From Diplonema papillatum (taxonomy: Eukaryota > Euglenozoa > Diplonemea > Diplonemida > Diplonemidae): a DNA stretch of 64,000 nt. The notes beneath the pieces are model-generated. The model was not told the origin of the DNA. It did not search any database and worked only from the letters and a program-made list of their open reading frames with translations. The stretch is taken from NCBI GenBank assembly GCA_030068145.1, contig JAPJBO010000556.1, positions 62,001 to 126,000 on the forward strand, read 5' to 3'. The translations under genes and the position numbers were made by a program. Shown piece by piece: positions 53,001-62,717 of the stretch (its first letter is position 1; every line of letters starts with the position of its first letter).

Positions 53001-56000
53001 CGCCACATACAAGAAGGAAAATATAACGAAGACGCAGCTTCAACAACAACACAAGCAGCAGCTCGAGCCTTTCAAATTACAAGCACAAGGCGGACTACCA
53101 TACCTCTACGGCAGTCTCAAATTGCATAAAGCCGAACCGAGTTTCCGGTGGATCGCGGGCGTAGCGACAGACATCGTAAGGAAAGACAACAAGGCAGCTG
53201 CGCGCAAGCAGAAACCGAAAGCAACTACTACGAACGCCCACCTAGAGCTGTCCGGTCTGCTGAAGGCGATTATGCGGACGATAAAGGAAAAGGACCGACG
53301 GAACCAACGACAGACGGGAATAAAGAAGGTCTTCTTCACCGAGAGCCCCGACGACATAGCCCTCAACGTCAAACAGCGTCAAACCCATCTGAGATACAAA
53401 ACACCCACCGACCACGACTTCACGACAATGTACACCAACCTACCGCACGCAGATCTCAAGCGCAGGGTTGGTTCAGCTGTCGACGAAGCTTATGAATACG
53501 AGGAGAAGCACGGCAACAACCACCTCACCCGAGGAGCTAAGCAACAGGGCAAAAAGACTTTTAGTTTCGGCAAAGGGGCGAACAACACCAGCCGAAACTA
53601 TACAAAAGAAGAGCTCAAAGCCCTCCTCAACTTTGTCATCGACAATGCCTACATCGAGCAAGACGAAACCATACTACGCCAAACGGAAGGTATTCCGATG
53701 GGAGGCAATGCAAGTTCGGACCTGGCCAACTTGTATTGCTACAGTGTGGAGTCCGAGTACATAGACGGACTGCTCGCAGAAGGCAAAGTCGACGAAGCCA
53801 AAGCCCACGTCGACACATGGCGTTTCATTGATGACTTCCTCCAATGGGACTGCAAACCACCACCTCAATCACTCTATCGTATGGAGTACAAGGAGACGAC
53901 AGCAGCACGCGACGACATCGTCTTCCTTGGAATACGTATACGTATTGAACGACCCGCAGCTCCACACCCGCCACACATAAGACTAAGCGTACACCCAAAA
54001 ACCTTCGGCACACGTTTCACACACTACCAGACCACCGCCCCCAAATCACAGGCCAGCGGCATTTTCAAAGGGTCTCTCATCAGGGCAATTCGACAGACCA
54101 ACCACTGGCAGGACCTTCGCGTCGAGATCCAGCGCAACGTATACGCGATGCTCGAACGGGGGCACCACCCCAGAGTTCTCTACCCCCCTTGGCAAGCTTG
54201 GCTGACGGAGGAGTTCCGTACCCTACCACGACTACACAGCCAGTTAAAACCGTTCCTAGGGTACAGCATTGCGCGTTTCAAGAACGGCAAACCGCGTATG
54301 AAAGAGCCAGATTTCGCCGGAAGACACCAACCCCTTAACTTCAAACCAGCCGAACTGCCAGTAACACCGGAGGATCTCGACTCAACGACAGACAGCCACT
54401 CCACAACAATCCTTGAACACGAGGAAAGACCAACAAACCTCCTTTCACAACCACAACCTCAGTTCACCTTGAAGCACCGAGTAGCCAACCTAGCTGCAAC
54501 CATCACCTTAGCAGCAGCAATCGCAGCCGCCGGAGCGAGGACCATGTCTAAACTCACGAGATACACCACCACAAACTCCTGTTTTCTGCAAGCGGCCCTT
54601 AATTTGATCGCCGCCACAGACATGGCACAACAAGTAGTCACATACCACGACTGCCCAACACACACGAAAGGCGAATGCACGGCAGCCGTACACGCTTGGG
54701 TGACAGGAAAGCGGACGCAAGCAACTCTGCTGCACGTTTTCGCCAACATCGACGGACCGTTCGGCAACGGGCAGCAATGCGACCTCGGGGAAGTTTTAAG
54801 AGCCATCACCACAGCACTTCTTGACGAAAACCTCGCACACCAAACTTGCCAACAACATCGCCCTGACGCTTTCAACGGTCTACGACATACGACGACGACG
54901 ACAACTACTTGTAAAAACTGCAACCACAACAAAACCAACCCACCCGAAGACCACGACATAACCTTCCTACCTCCAATCGACAACTCGATCCAACGGTGCC
55001 TGAACAATCACATCAAACCTGGCCCCGCCGCCGACTACAGATGCGAAGTCTGCAAAATCACCGATACCACCCTCGCAACAACAACATTTCACCGCATTAA
55101 TTCAATGCTGTTGATCCAGCTTCAAAGAGCCCGTAGACGCCAAGCGACGAACCGTACCGCTATACGCGCCGACCACTCTATCACGCTTCCAGGACAAAAC
55201 ACACCACTCATACTCAAAGCCGTAGCAGTACACTCCGGCCACAACAACGCCGGGCACTACGTCATTCACGCCCTCAACGATATCGACGCTAACCAACGTT
55301 GGACTCGCTTCGACGGACTACAGACGCACTCCACTTCGACGCAAAACTACACCGACAACGAAGTATACCTCTGCGTCTACCAGCTCAAAGACAACCCACA
55401 GACAGGTGTCCCTCCACCCATTGACCCATCATACCACAACCACTATGAACCCCCAAAGCCTGCCACGCCCAGAACCACAACACAAGAGCCGGACTCGACT
55501 CAAAGCATACTTAGAGCTATGCGCGGAGACGAGACATCTACCGACACACCCACACAACGACACGACAGCACACCCCCCACACGAACACCCACAACACCAG
55601 GCACGTCACAGACCTCCAGTACCACCGCGGAAACAGAGACCAGCAGTGAAGACGACTTACGATGTCCCCACTGCCACACACGCACAACAACAACCGGCCT
55701 CAAACTGAAGGGAAAACAAGGATTACGGACGCACCTACGTTACTGCAAGAAGAAACCACCCAGAACTAAGTCACAAACAGAAACAACGCTGCGAAGCACC
55801 ACCCAGAAACGAGATAGATGTCCCTACTGCCACAGCGACGGACGAACCGTGGGGAAACCACGCTTCAAAAGTCTACGCCACCATAAACCCTGGTGTAAAA
55901 AGAAGCACTGTAAACGACGCACAGCAACGACGACTACATCAGACGAATAACCTCACTAACCACGGGTACCCAGTGTGCCCAGAGTGCCTTAACTGTGGCG

Positions 56001-56094
56001 AGCAACGAACAGTTTTACCCAGCAAATCTACCCAAAAAAAACCTTATATTAGGGCGGAAGCAACCCGCACTACGTGAAGCACCGCAAATGTCGC
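50035..56094 (+). mobile_element. Penelope-like retroelement with permuted domains
   Basis: The element lies between a family C copy and a family A copy; its exact ends are unproven. It carries one long ORF, described separately. N-terminal placement of the GIY-YIG nuclease matches the Chlamys/Naiad group of Penelope-like elements; classical Penelopes have it at the C-terminus. I found no flanking direct or inverted pseudo-LTR, no hammerhead ribozyme core and no other copy in the window. The plus strand is rich in A and C, unlike the GC-rich host exons. After the stop, AACTGT and ACAGTT can form a hairpin near 55998. Confidence 0.85.
50275..55950 (+). CDS. Penelope-like polyprotein: GIY-YIG, reverse transcriptase, USP-type deubiquitinase, zinc fingers
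   Basis: 1,891 residues with no internal stop. Residues 1-440 are Pro/Thr/His-rich, with a repeated block (YVFPRELYRTPP). GIY-YIG: VVYALVDERGNPRYVGQT (476-493), RERLDSHW, and RENFWISHLNTVYNAQ (about 550-565). A CACRHYRGD...GHAIGHLFD motif precedes the RT. RT blocks are LPYLYGSLKLHK, DFTTMYTNLPHADL (from 1048), EGIPMGGNASSDLANLY, RFIDDFLQW (1183-1191) and FLGIRIRI, with all three catalytic aspartates. A USP (C19)-like domain spans about 1425-1705: NSCFLQAALNLI with Cys1436, CxxC pairs near 1546 and 1589 as in the USP zinc ribbon, and HSGHNNAGHYVIH with His1661 then RWTRFDG (Asp1680). The tail has two C2HC-like fingers (RCPHCHT...THLRYC; RCPYCHS...HKPWC). The RT and nuclease copy the element. 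The deubiquitinase role is unknown but its active site looks intact. The first ATG is used because upstream open frame lacks one. Confidence 0.85.
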   Translation: MPHQTASAARRDPTHSQRRQSRLPPTSSTKPQPHIPTLPSPYDIRCTPKKPTKAEGVVPLELNHAYATARHQASYTPYCQIPLPPTPHTGLQPPTTSLPSPSDDRCIPKGPPSPYVFPRELYRTPPAAVHEPTYAPYHQVPPPTMLSTQTPKQTRTPTQYRNTTPSPIIHEIDNTTPTSSTISEAQSNDFHDHSQTKPLAPNSTSSTTLATDTPITPTFARRMSNHTTHDASPLPTYQEAMTHRTHQTTPPNSTPSHQTHPLAKPTPPSAELSSHQSDALKHIPTNNTMPGRDTYKESIQRTTEHPTPSPPPVLTPFVRDSHRHKLPHTRTRETYTHVTTDTNLQQPNHTPSQRQATYSNWHYRPTTNATEHTQSTPEDIPANSTNSPSKKDFQKHTIVQNAINSQDARRPEFHKNPFLTCFRTKAKFNYGKQFWSEYEARRKEAEKTFLAKYHRKLAKGWKHCDADKASYADKGVVYALVDERGNPRYVGQTKHTARERLDSHWYARRNGTPVASAMLKRNYPLFTVPLIKIKIADDASTEDFRRQALPRENFWISHLNTVYNAQRYMRSNTGQHRSRNKKSNQERFRPPSAPSSTVWAWITDGQLLINQTTEGRAYSIRKQLHHLLSLNDKDLFKYDFSSMGRPRARRLLNWIASNAPTSNLPKNVITLETHLKDRLSEVTLSKVEKNDGAPARLIITHGSDHIHRLHLNDLLQQPQIREACPNRRTLDRTKTTFRLNPPLFLRVQNVTEVSKSLPDLALGPPDQCACRHYRGDKNIQGHAIGHLFDITQDKGLTECIKRGRKYRCYQDHHALEEGLHTSIDEYVEKYYPSEPNATAFGTALKDELSGRLATLPPSDEETLSRIASQELKRLKQDLVILPVDKTTHDFGFCCKAYYTNTLREQIQTSATYKKENITKTQLQQQHKQQLEPFKLQAQGGLPYLYGSLKLHKAEPSFRWIAGVATDIVRKDNKAAARKQKPKATTTNAHLELSGLLKAIMRTIKEKDRRNQRQTGIKKVFFTESPDDIALNVKQRQTHLRYKTPTDHDFTTMYTNLPHADLKRRVGSAVDEAYEYEEKHGNNHLTRGAKQQGKKTFSFGKGANNTSRNYTKEELKALLNFVIDNAYIEQDETILRQTEGIPMGGNASSDLANLYCYSVESEYIDGLLAEGKVDEAKAHVDTWRFIDDFLQWDCKPPPQSLYRMEYKETTAARDDIVFLGIRIRIERPAAPHPPHIRLSVHPKTFGTRFTHYQTTAPKSQASGIFKGSLIRAIRQTNHWQDLRVEIQRNVYAMLERGHHPRVLYPPWQAWLTEEFRTLPRLHSQLKPFLGYSIARFKNGKPRMKEPDFAGRHQPLNFKPAELPVTPEDLDSTTDSHSTTILEHEERPTNLLSQPQPQFTLKHRVANLAATITLAAAIAAAGARTMSKLTRYTTTNSCFLQAALNLIAATDMAQQVVTYHDCPTHTKGECTAAVHAWVTGKRTQATLLHVFANIDGPFGNGQQCDLGEVLRAITTALLDENLAHQTCQQHRPDAFNGLRHTTTTTTTCKNCNHNKTNPPEDHDITFLPPIDNSIQRCLNNHIKPGPAADYRCEVCKITDTTLATTTFHRINSMLLIQLQRARRRQATNRTAIRADHSITLPGQNTPLILKAVAVHSGHNNAGHYVIHALNDIDANQRWTRFDGLQTHSTSTQNYTDNEVYLCVYQLKDNPQTGVPPPIDPSYHNHYEPPKPATPRTTTQEPDSTQSILRAMRGDETSTDTPTQRHDSTPPTRTPTTPGTSQTSSTTAETETSSEDDLRCPHCHTRTTTTGLKLKGKQGLRTHLRYCKKKPPRTKSQTETTLRSTTQKRDRCPYCHSDGRTVGKPRFKSLRHHKPWCKKKHCKRRTATTTTSDE

Positions 56095-56399
56095 GAAACC
56101 CAAGCACTACTCTACGAGAAAATACATAAAAACGCGGACAACAGACCGGTACGGGCTACAAGGCAACCCCTGCTCAACTTGTAGAACGTGGGGGGCCCAA
56201 GATTACACTCCACGAAGGAATGTACTTGGTGTCGGTCACAAACATTCCCGGACATGGCTAGCCATAACCCATAACGAAAGCATGCACTAAATATACAATC
56301 CGAAACCACAAAGCCCTTTCTTGCTCTAAGAGAACCCATTCATGAACGGTCACACGGAGACCCTAAAACCCCGGTATTTCAAGCGAACTTTAACTCTAA
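56095..56399 (-). repeat. Family A repeat, long copy
   Basis: GCGAAACCCAAGCACTACTC to TTTCAAGCGAACTTTAACTC. Near-identical in layout to 39975-40305. Confidence 0.9.
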
Positions 56400-56627
56400 T
56401 AACAACGACGCCACCCTTCCCCAGTGAACATCCCATGAAAGTAACAATGATGACTTAGACCGATACGGGCTACATGGCAACCCCTGCTCAACATGTGTAG
56501 TGCATGCTAATCCATGTGGTTCATGAACTCAAAAGAACACAATGCTCTACATGTATGCACGTGGGGCGGCGCAGGGCCACATTCATTGCGAATGTGTTCG
56601 TGGTGTCGGTCGCAGGAGTCTTTTTTG
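56400..56627 (+). repeat. Spacer with 61 bp unit and family G repeat
   Basis: 56500-56550 resembles the 61 bp unit. 56576-56625 is family G (ATTCATTGCGAATGTGTTCG, TGTCGGTCGCAGGAGTC), shared with 17983-18025. Confidence 0.7.
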
Positions 56628-56802
56628 GCTAGCCAGAGAAAGTAACAAAGAGTGAAAGAGTACGTATGGTAGTGAGTAGAGAAGAGAACGAGTGTAAAAG
56701 AATGGAGGTAGCACGGACTACCTGACCAGCGGAGACCACCGCAAAAAGATTTCTTACCTTTTCCTTATCCCTCAAAACCAGCACCAATAACAACGACCCC
56801 AC
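56628..56802 (+). repeat. Family C repeat
   Basis: GGCTAGCCAGAGAAAGTAAC to CCAGCACCAATAACAACGAC. Copies of this family flank both sides of the Penelope-like element, in direct orientation. Confidence 0.9.
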
Positions 56803-57658
56803 CCGGCCCCCGGCACCGTTCGTTCCCTCCTCCCATTAAAAAATCCAGTGTCCCGAAGGTACCCACAACTGCCCTGTGGCACACTGTGGCGAACTACACG
56901 AGAAGATTGTTGATTTTCTTTCTTCTTTTTTGCGTTGACCATCGTCGTAGAAACACCTTGGTCCAAGCTGGATTGCAGGGCTTGCGCAGCTCTTTTGTCT
57001 TGGAGCTTAATACCTACTGAAAATCAGTACGTAGGATCGGGCAAAAAAGAAACAGAGCATAGGGCGGCTACCCCCCGCAGGCCTTCGACTAAGCGCACCA
57101 GCAGCAAGGCGGGTACCCGCCGGTATGACCAAGCCAGCCAGCGGGAACACTCTAGTGGCACACCCGCATTGACACACTAGTAACACGACACTGCGGTGAC
57201 ACACCCACTGACACACTAGTAACACAACACTCCAGCGACACACGCGCATTGAAACACTAGTAAACCTCTAAACCGCAATATTCGCTACAACCCTGCGGAG
57301 AGTACCCGGCGGTTGTGTCACCTGTACTGACGCACTAGTAGCACAACACTACGGTGACACACCTGTGCTGACACACTAGTACCCACTGCGGCGACAACCC
57401 TGTACTCACACTGCAGTGACACACCTGTCCTGGCAGACTAGTAACATGGCCACGGCACACCTCACGAAACCGTAAAAAAATTTGCTTTATAGCACAAGAA
57501 GCTCTAAGCTCCTTTTTCGCAGCCTGCAGGGAAGCAAAAAAAAATCTTGCCTAAAGGAATCAACTGCCTTCGGGTAGGCTAGTCTGACACTAGTTGTCGT
57601 CGGGAAAAAAAAAAAAAAAAAAGGAAAAAGAAAAAGGAAGAAAAACAGCAACCACCGA
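56803..57658. repeat. 5' flank of the next gene: exon scrap and CACTAGTAACAC repeats
   Basis: 57078-57132 copies 57904-57950 of the gene below (GCGCACCAGCAGCAAGGCGG) but with CGACTAA in place of CGACCAA. 57150-57450 holds about seven degenerate units of 35-40 bp with GACACACTAGTAACAC. 57604-57650 is the A- and purine-rich leader of the gene. Confidence 0.8.
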
Positions 57659-58423
57659 ATGTCCGGGTACCCACCGCCACCGCAGGGCTTCGGCGGAGGC
57701 CAGGCCGGCTACCCGCCCCCGGGCGGGGGCTACCCCCCTCAGGGAGGGGGATTCCCGCCCCAGGGAGGAGGCTACCCACCCCAGGGAGGAGGGTTCTCGC
57801 CTGCAGGCGGGGGCTACCCCCCTCAGGGAGGAGGGTTTCCGCCTCAGGGAGGCGGCTACCCCCCGCAGGGAGGAGGATTCCCGCCCCAGGGAGGCGGCTA
57901 CCCCCCGCAGGGCTTCGACCAAGCGCACCAGCAGCAAGGCGGGTACCCGCCCCAAGGCTACGGCCAGGATCACCAGGGCGGAGGGTACCCGGCGGCACCC
58001 CAAGGGTACGGCGGAAGCGCGCCGCCCGCATACGGCGGCGGAGGGCACGACCAAGGCTTCCAGAGCAGCGGCTACCCGGGGGCTGCAGCGCCGCCTTCTT
58101 CGTCCTTCGGCGGCGGCGACCGCTACGTGCTCGAAGCGCCGGACGGGACGCAAGTCGAGCTGTCGGAGCAGGAAGCCCTGGCTGCCGGCGGCGCCGGGGC
58201 CGAGTACCAGAAGGAAATCCCGACGGAGCAGGCCCGCGGGATGCCCGAAGGATCGCAGGACAGGGGCATCGGCAAGCTGCTCCTCGGCGCCGCAGCGGCG
58301 GGCCTCACCCTGTACCTGATGCGCGGCGTCATCAAGAAGGTCTCCGGCAAGGTGACCGGCAAGGGCGGCAAGAAGGACAAGAAGGGCAAGAAGGACAAGA
58401 AGGGTAAGAAGAAGAAGAAGAAG

Positions 58424-58468
<45 letters not shown>

Positions 58469-58471
58469 TGA
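57659..58471 (+). CDS. Gly/Pro/Tyr-rich repeat protein with a C-terminal membrane segment
   Basis: 270 residues. Positions 1-130 are GYPPQGGG/FPPQGGG repeats followed by GYGQDHQGGGYPAAPQGYGG. A globular-looking middle (YVLEAPDGTQVELSEQEALA) leads to a hydrophobic stretch about 205-222 (LLLGAAAAGLTLYLMRGVI). Then come a Lys-rich segment (KKDKKGKKDKKG) and a poly-Ser end from AGC repeats. Proline/tyrosine-rich repeats with a membrane anchor are seen in lipid-binding and rhodopsin-tail-like proteins, but I do not recognise an orthologue. The ATG follows a purine-rich leader as in the astacin gene. The 3' simple repeats make the exact end prone to polymorphism. Confidence 0.75.
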
Positions 58472-58780
58472 AAACAGCCGGCGAGAAGGCCAAAAAAAGA
58501 CAAGAGCAACAGCAGCAGCAGCAGGAGCAGCTGAAAAACTGCCATAAAAACGAACTTTCACTCTAAAAACGGCGAGAAGGGCAAAAAGGACAAGATTGCA
58601 AGAAGGGGAAGAAGTGCAGCAGCAGCAACTGATACCAGCTGAAAACAGCCAAAATCTTGGCGAGAAGGGCGAAAAGGACAAGAAGGGCAAGAGAAGAAAA
58701 TGAGCAGTAGCAGCAGCGGCAGCAGCTAAAGAAAAGCTTGAAAACAGCCAAAAGCAGCTGAAAACAAAACGGCGAGGAAC
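58472..58780 (+). repeat. Decayed duplicates of the gene's 3' end
   Basis: GGCGAGAAGGGCAAAAAGGA, GACAAGAAGGGCAAGAGAAG, CAGCAGCAGC runs and CTGAAAACAGCC recur three times. They look like slipped copies of the Lys and Ser codon region, now with stops. Confidence 0.8.
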
Positions 58781-59388
58781 CTTATTGACAGCTAAACGAA
58801 GGCAGTGCACGAGATTTGTCTGATCTCGCACCTACTTTCCGATGACAACAGCAGACGCTCTATTCTCTCGCAGCTAGCTTGAAGCGCACCACGACCGAAG
58901 GCTTCTCCTGAACAGCGGGTACCCAGCAGCAGCAAGCAGCAGCACCAGCAGCAGCAGCTAAAAACAGCTAAAACAAACGGGGAGGTAGTGAAGCGACGGT
59001 ATGCGTGTGCTGTGCCTTTTTGTAGCGTCCCTACACTACGTGTACCACGTAGCATTGCTGGCCGCAAAATGGCCGCCAGGCTGACCGTTGTTTGGCAGAC
59101 AGAGAACAGACGCCGGGATTCCTGCGCTTCAGAGCCGTGCAGGAAGAGGGCGAATGCTGTTTTAACTGTTTCAGGGGCGAAAGATAGGGGAATTGTCACG
59201 AACTCTCCTTGTCCCTTGCTTGGTCGGTCAGATTTCACCAAATGCTGAGGCACAACGCGCATGACATCAAAGGGAAAGTGTGGAGCCAATTCAACCTAAC
59301 AACTAACGAACTTGCGAACGGGGTGAAAGGAATGGTTTGGGCGAATCAACGCCCACCAAGACAATCACCTTCCATCCCATTGTTTTTT
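58781..59388. other. 600 bp without a certain gene
   Basis: 58806-58860 resembles 8757-8815 (CTGATCTCGCACCTACTTTC). 58915-58970 is CAG-rich. 59190-59262 matches 31.8 kb. An 86-codon ORF (58988-59248) begins KRRYACAVPFCSVPT but has no complete zinc motif. Confidence 0.5.
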
Positions 59389-59850
59389 CTTGAGTGGGAT
59401 GAGCACGCAGTCTTTTTCCCTCCGAGGTTTTATTGTCGCAAACGAATCCCCGTGTGCAGCGGGCGGTGCCCACGGCACACGGCACCAAGCATCCATGCGG
59501 AGCATCAAGCTCGTACAACAGCCAGCGCACACGTATCAGGCTGCCACACAAACCCACATCATCGCACACACACGTATCAGCCTAGTGTTCCTTCCGCGTG
59601 GAGGCACAAGGAAGAGGGCCTCCGCAGGAGCGCCTACCCCCGCGAGTAATAAGGTGCCTCTTCCAAGGCAGGTTTTATCTAGTAAGGTGGCCGGTGCTTC
59701 TTCACGGGCCCCGACGCACGCCGCGTCTTCCTCCAAACCCTCACTGTCGTTTCTCTCCACTCTCTCTCTCTCTCTCTCTCTCCCCGCATGTGGAAGAAGC
59801 TAGGTTCGTCACGGCAGCCATCCCAGTGAAGGGAAATAAAACTTTATCAC
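59389..59850 (+). repeat. Condensed copy of the 7.6-8.9 kb repeat block
   Basis: Order: the 260 bp repeat without its end (59389-59582), the 160 bp repeat (59583-59745), a CT tract (59758-59783), then GAAGCTAGGTTCGTCACGGC as at 8852. The same modules at 7640-8890 are spread over 1.25 kb. Confidence 0.9.
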
Positions 59851-60227
59851 TACCTGCGGCCTGCTGATGATATGTTATCAAGCAAGTTGAACAATCCGCT
59901 GTGCCAATTTGCTCAGCCTGCTGAAACCTGGCCAAAAAGCTCGTCGCTGCAAACCGTGGCGTTTTCACTTGAGTTCTGGCTGGCCAGCTTTGCCCTGGTA
60001 CTGCAAGAGTTCCAGTACATTGCTCAGTGATCTACTTCGTCTGTAATACCAGGGTCGGGGCAGGGAAACTTCGGAGGGAACCAGCTACTGGATGGTTCGA
60101 TAGGTCTTTCGCCCCTATACCCAGCTTTGGCGAGCGATTTGCACGTCAACACCGCAACGGACCTCCACCAGGGTTTCCCCCGGCTTCGTCCTGTCCAGGC
60201 ATAGTTCACCGTTTTTCGGGTCCCAAC
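59851..60227. other. Spacer with a short unassigned open frame
   Basis: A plus-strand frame up to TGA at 60028 reads LSSKLNNPLCQFAQPAETW and onwards. It may be the end of an exon, but no family is recognised. Confidence 0.4.
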
Positions 60228-60743
60228 CCACCTGGTCCAGACGAAAATATCGGGGAGTATCGGGGAGTTTCGGGGAATTTCGGGGAGTTTCGGGGAGTTT
60301 CGGGGTATTTCCTTTGTGGCGACCACTTTCCCTGCAGCCGGCCTTGGCGAAGGCGGGGAGGGGGTACCTTGCGCAGAGCGGTCCCGTGTTTGGCTATGCC
60401 CCGAAGACGAAGATAGAGGCAGAAAAGGAAGGACAGACTGGGAGGTGCAGGTTGACTCGGTTTGAGACAAAGGTAGCGACAGGATCCGCTGCGGCAAGGA
60501 GAGCAGGAACCCTTCCACCAGAGGTCGTGCGGGTACAGAGACGATGCTCGTGCTCGAGTCGCAGCTGGGGACGAACAGGCACGCCTTCAATGATGAGGTC
60601 TGGGGGATGGACGTATTTTCCACGTATGGGGAGGAAAGGTCCGGAGGTGCTGGTGGGACACCTTCGAAGACGGCACCTCCGGCAAGAAGGGGCAGAAGAG
60701 GGTAAATTTAGTGGGCGGCGGAGACCCAGCGCATGGAGGTAGG
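60228..60743. repeat. Right arm of the split inverted repeat
   Basis: Reverse complement of 1-581, starting at CCACCTGGTCCAGACG. It carries about six units of the CGGGGAGTTT minisatellite (60241-60306). Confidence 0.9.
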
Positions 60744-61134
60744 CGTGCCCAGGCCACCACCAAGGACGAGAGAGTGTGCACGAGACATCACAAAGTGAAA
60801 TGCGAAGAGTGCAAGCATCGGCAAGCGTCGGTAGCGCGCTGCTGCCGAGGCACACCACGCGGCAGGGGACGGCCTCGCCGTGAAGTATTGCGAGAAGCAC
60901 AGGATGACGCAGTGCGGGACGTACGAGGCGATCGCGGGATGCTGCAGGAACTCACACCACGGATGCCTGCAGCACGACATGCCGATGTGCGGAGTCGGCG
61001 GCGAAGAGACGGAAGCGCGGGTCTTCGCCCCCGGGGACCGAAATCGACGCAAGCTGCGACCATCGGCCCAAAGCGCCACAAGGGAAGCGGCGGATGCCGG
61101 CGCCAACACCGCCCGCAGAAGGCGACGACACTAG
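60544..61134 (+). pseudogene. Frameshifted Cys/His-rich gene, right copy
   Basis: ATG at 60544 begins the same peptide as at the left edge. An extra 11 bp after FSTYG shifts the frame; from about 60656 the original frame resumes as WWDTFEDGTSGKKGQKRVNL and reaches VCTRHHKVKCEECKHRQ and SVARCC. A second shift in AGGGGAC near 60865 moves the rest to another frame, KYCEKHRMTQCGTYEAIAGC, CRNSHHGCLQHDMPMCG. The regular Cys/His spacing suggests zinc binding. If the shifts are real the copy is broken; assembly errors or unseen introns are alternatives. Family unknown. Confidence 0.5.
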
Positions 61135-61382
61135 GACGGCCGCTGGCAACGAAGCGGCGGCGTAAGGACTCGCCATCATCGAAGACAGAGACGTGCACTC
61201 CGCGGCGGGCAAAGGTGCAAAATAAGGTACCAGTGACGAAGAGAGGTAGCACGAAGAGGTAGTCATGAAAGAGAGCAGATGCAGATTATCGCCACAGGTT
61301 CTTTGCATGCTAACCCTAGCCACCAGGACCAGGGGCCGTTACGGTCGAAGACGGCAATTCGGGCGAGGAGTAAGGTTGATAA
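61135..61382. other. Spacer, no gene seen
   Basis: Ends in GTTGATAA, the hAT target duplication. Confidence 0.5.
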
Positions 61383-62717
61383 CAGGGGCCGAGCTTGACC
61401 TGGCGAGGTTTTGGCCAAACTCGGTCAAAGTGGTAGTCTAAAATTAGCAAGCAACGTTACCAGCAACGCTTCCCACAGCAGCTGGCAGTAGCCTGCGAAC
61501 CCCAGCTGCACACGCTGCTCTGTTTACGGTGTGCATCAACCCGTCTCAGACCGCAAGACGCCCTGCCACAGTGCTTCATGCGGAAGTGTGGCTTCGGAGC
61601 GCCGGTTCTGCCTGCCGGTGTTGAACTAGGCTGGCCAGATCCGAAAAAGAGGTTGAAAAAAATCTCGGTCAGGGGTCTTTTAAAGAGGGGCCGAGCTTTC
61701 TTTGTCAAGCAAGCGAATTTTAGAGTTACATGCAAGTTTGTTTTTACTGGTTCCGATACTGGGTCACAAAGAGGAAGCAAAAGACGGACACCAAATGTGA
61801 CATAAATCTGCTAAAACACCAGATTGAGAACCAAATCTGCAGCATCAACTTGTGTTGCCTTGCTGGCTTGTTGCTGTCGATCTCCAGTGCTGCACAGCAT
61901 TGCGACAAGCCAATTATTCCTCCAGCGACGCGTAGTGCAGCCTCCTTGGGTTTGCACAGAATTTTGCAATGTATTTTGCCAGTGTCTCTTCGTCAATGCC
62001 TCGTGCCCCCATTTTACACTCCACGCCAACGAAAAGAACAGTTGCCAGATTGTCAGCAGCCAGCTTGCGCAACCTTGTCGACACCAACCGAAGTTTGGAA
62101 AACAAGCGCTCCACTGATGCGGATCCCAGAGGAAGGATGGAGGCAAGCTGGAGAAGTTTGCAGGTTGCCGGGTACTTCACGGACAGGTTCCCTGTTGTGA
62201 AGCGCTGAATCACAGTGTTGAGATCGGAGAGACCCAACTGACGAATCTCGGCACAAACGCTTGCACACTCAGATATGATGGCAGTTTTGTGTGCTTGGAT
62301 CCACTTTGGCGGATGCACTGCCGGCGCTTCAAAATCTGGACAGGTATATTTGTCTGTGATGCCTGGTCCGACTGACATGTAATGGTCAGCAATCGAGGAA
62401 AGGGAATCCTGGACACCTGTCCCTGTCAGGCTCCATCAAGTCCGGTTGAGCAGTTGTTGTGTGGAAGGCCATGAAGGATTCAAATAAATTTGTGAATTTG
62501 CAAAAGGAGCCAAAGTTGTCAGCCAGACCCAACAGGGCTTAGAGGGTCGCCCTCCAGCTCCCAGGCCGAGGTTGCCGGACCCAGTTTCCCCCCCCCCAAA
62601 AAAACCTCCCCAAAAATTCAAAATCATAGTTTTTTTTTTTGCCTGACCGAGTTTTTTCTGGTTTAAAGTGCAAGCTCGGTCAGCTGACCGAGTTTCCATG
62701 CATAAGCTCGGCCACTG
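61383..62717 (-). mobile_element. Internally deleted hAT transposon with 8 bp target duplication
   Basis: CAGGGGCCGAGCTT and AAGCTCGGCCACTG are 14 bp inverted ends with one mismatch, flanked by GTTGATAA on both sides (61375-61382 and 62718-62725). 1,335 bp is too short for a complete hAT transposase, and only its C-terminal domain is present. A second internal inverted pair, CTCGGTCAG/CTGACCGAG, lies near 62674-62690. Confidence 0.93.
61914..62378 (-). pseudogene. hAT transposase C-terminal dimerisation domain (fragment)
   Basis: 154 codons from an ATG at 62378. LQLASILPLGSASVERLFSK followed by LRLVSTRLRKLAADNLATVL is the hAT C-terminal dimerisation signature (the SASVERxFS block). The catalytic core and the BED finger that should lie upstream on the minus strand are absent within the element, so it cannot transpose itself. 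It might still dimerise if expressed, which is speculation. Confidence 0.85.

Noticed and set aside
58988..59248. THAP-type zinc finger (RYACAVPFCSVPT)
   Set aside because: The initial Cys pair resembles THAP, but the AVPTY core and the distal Cys-His pair are missing.
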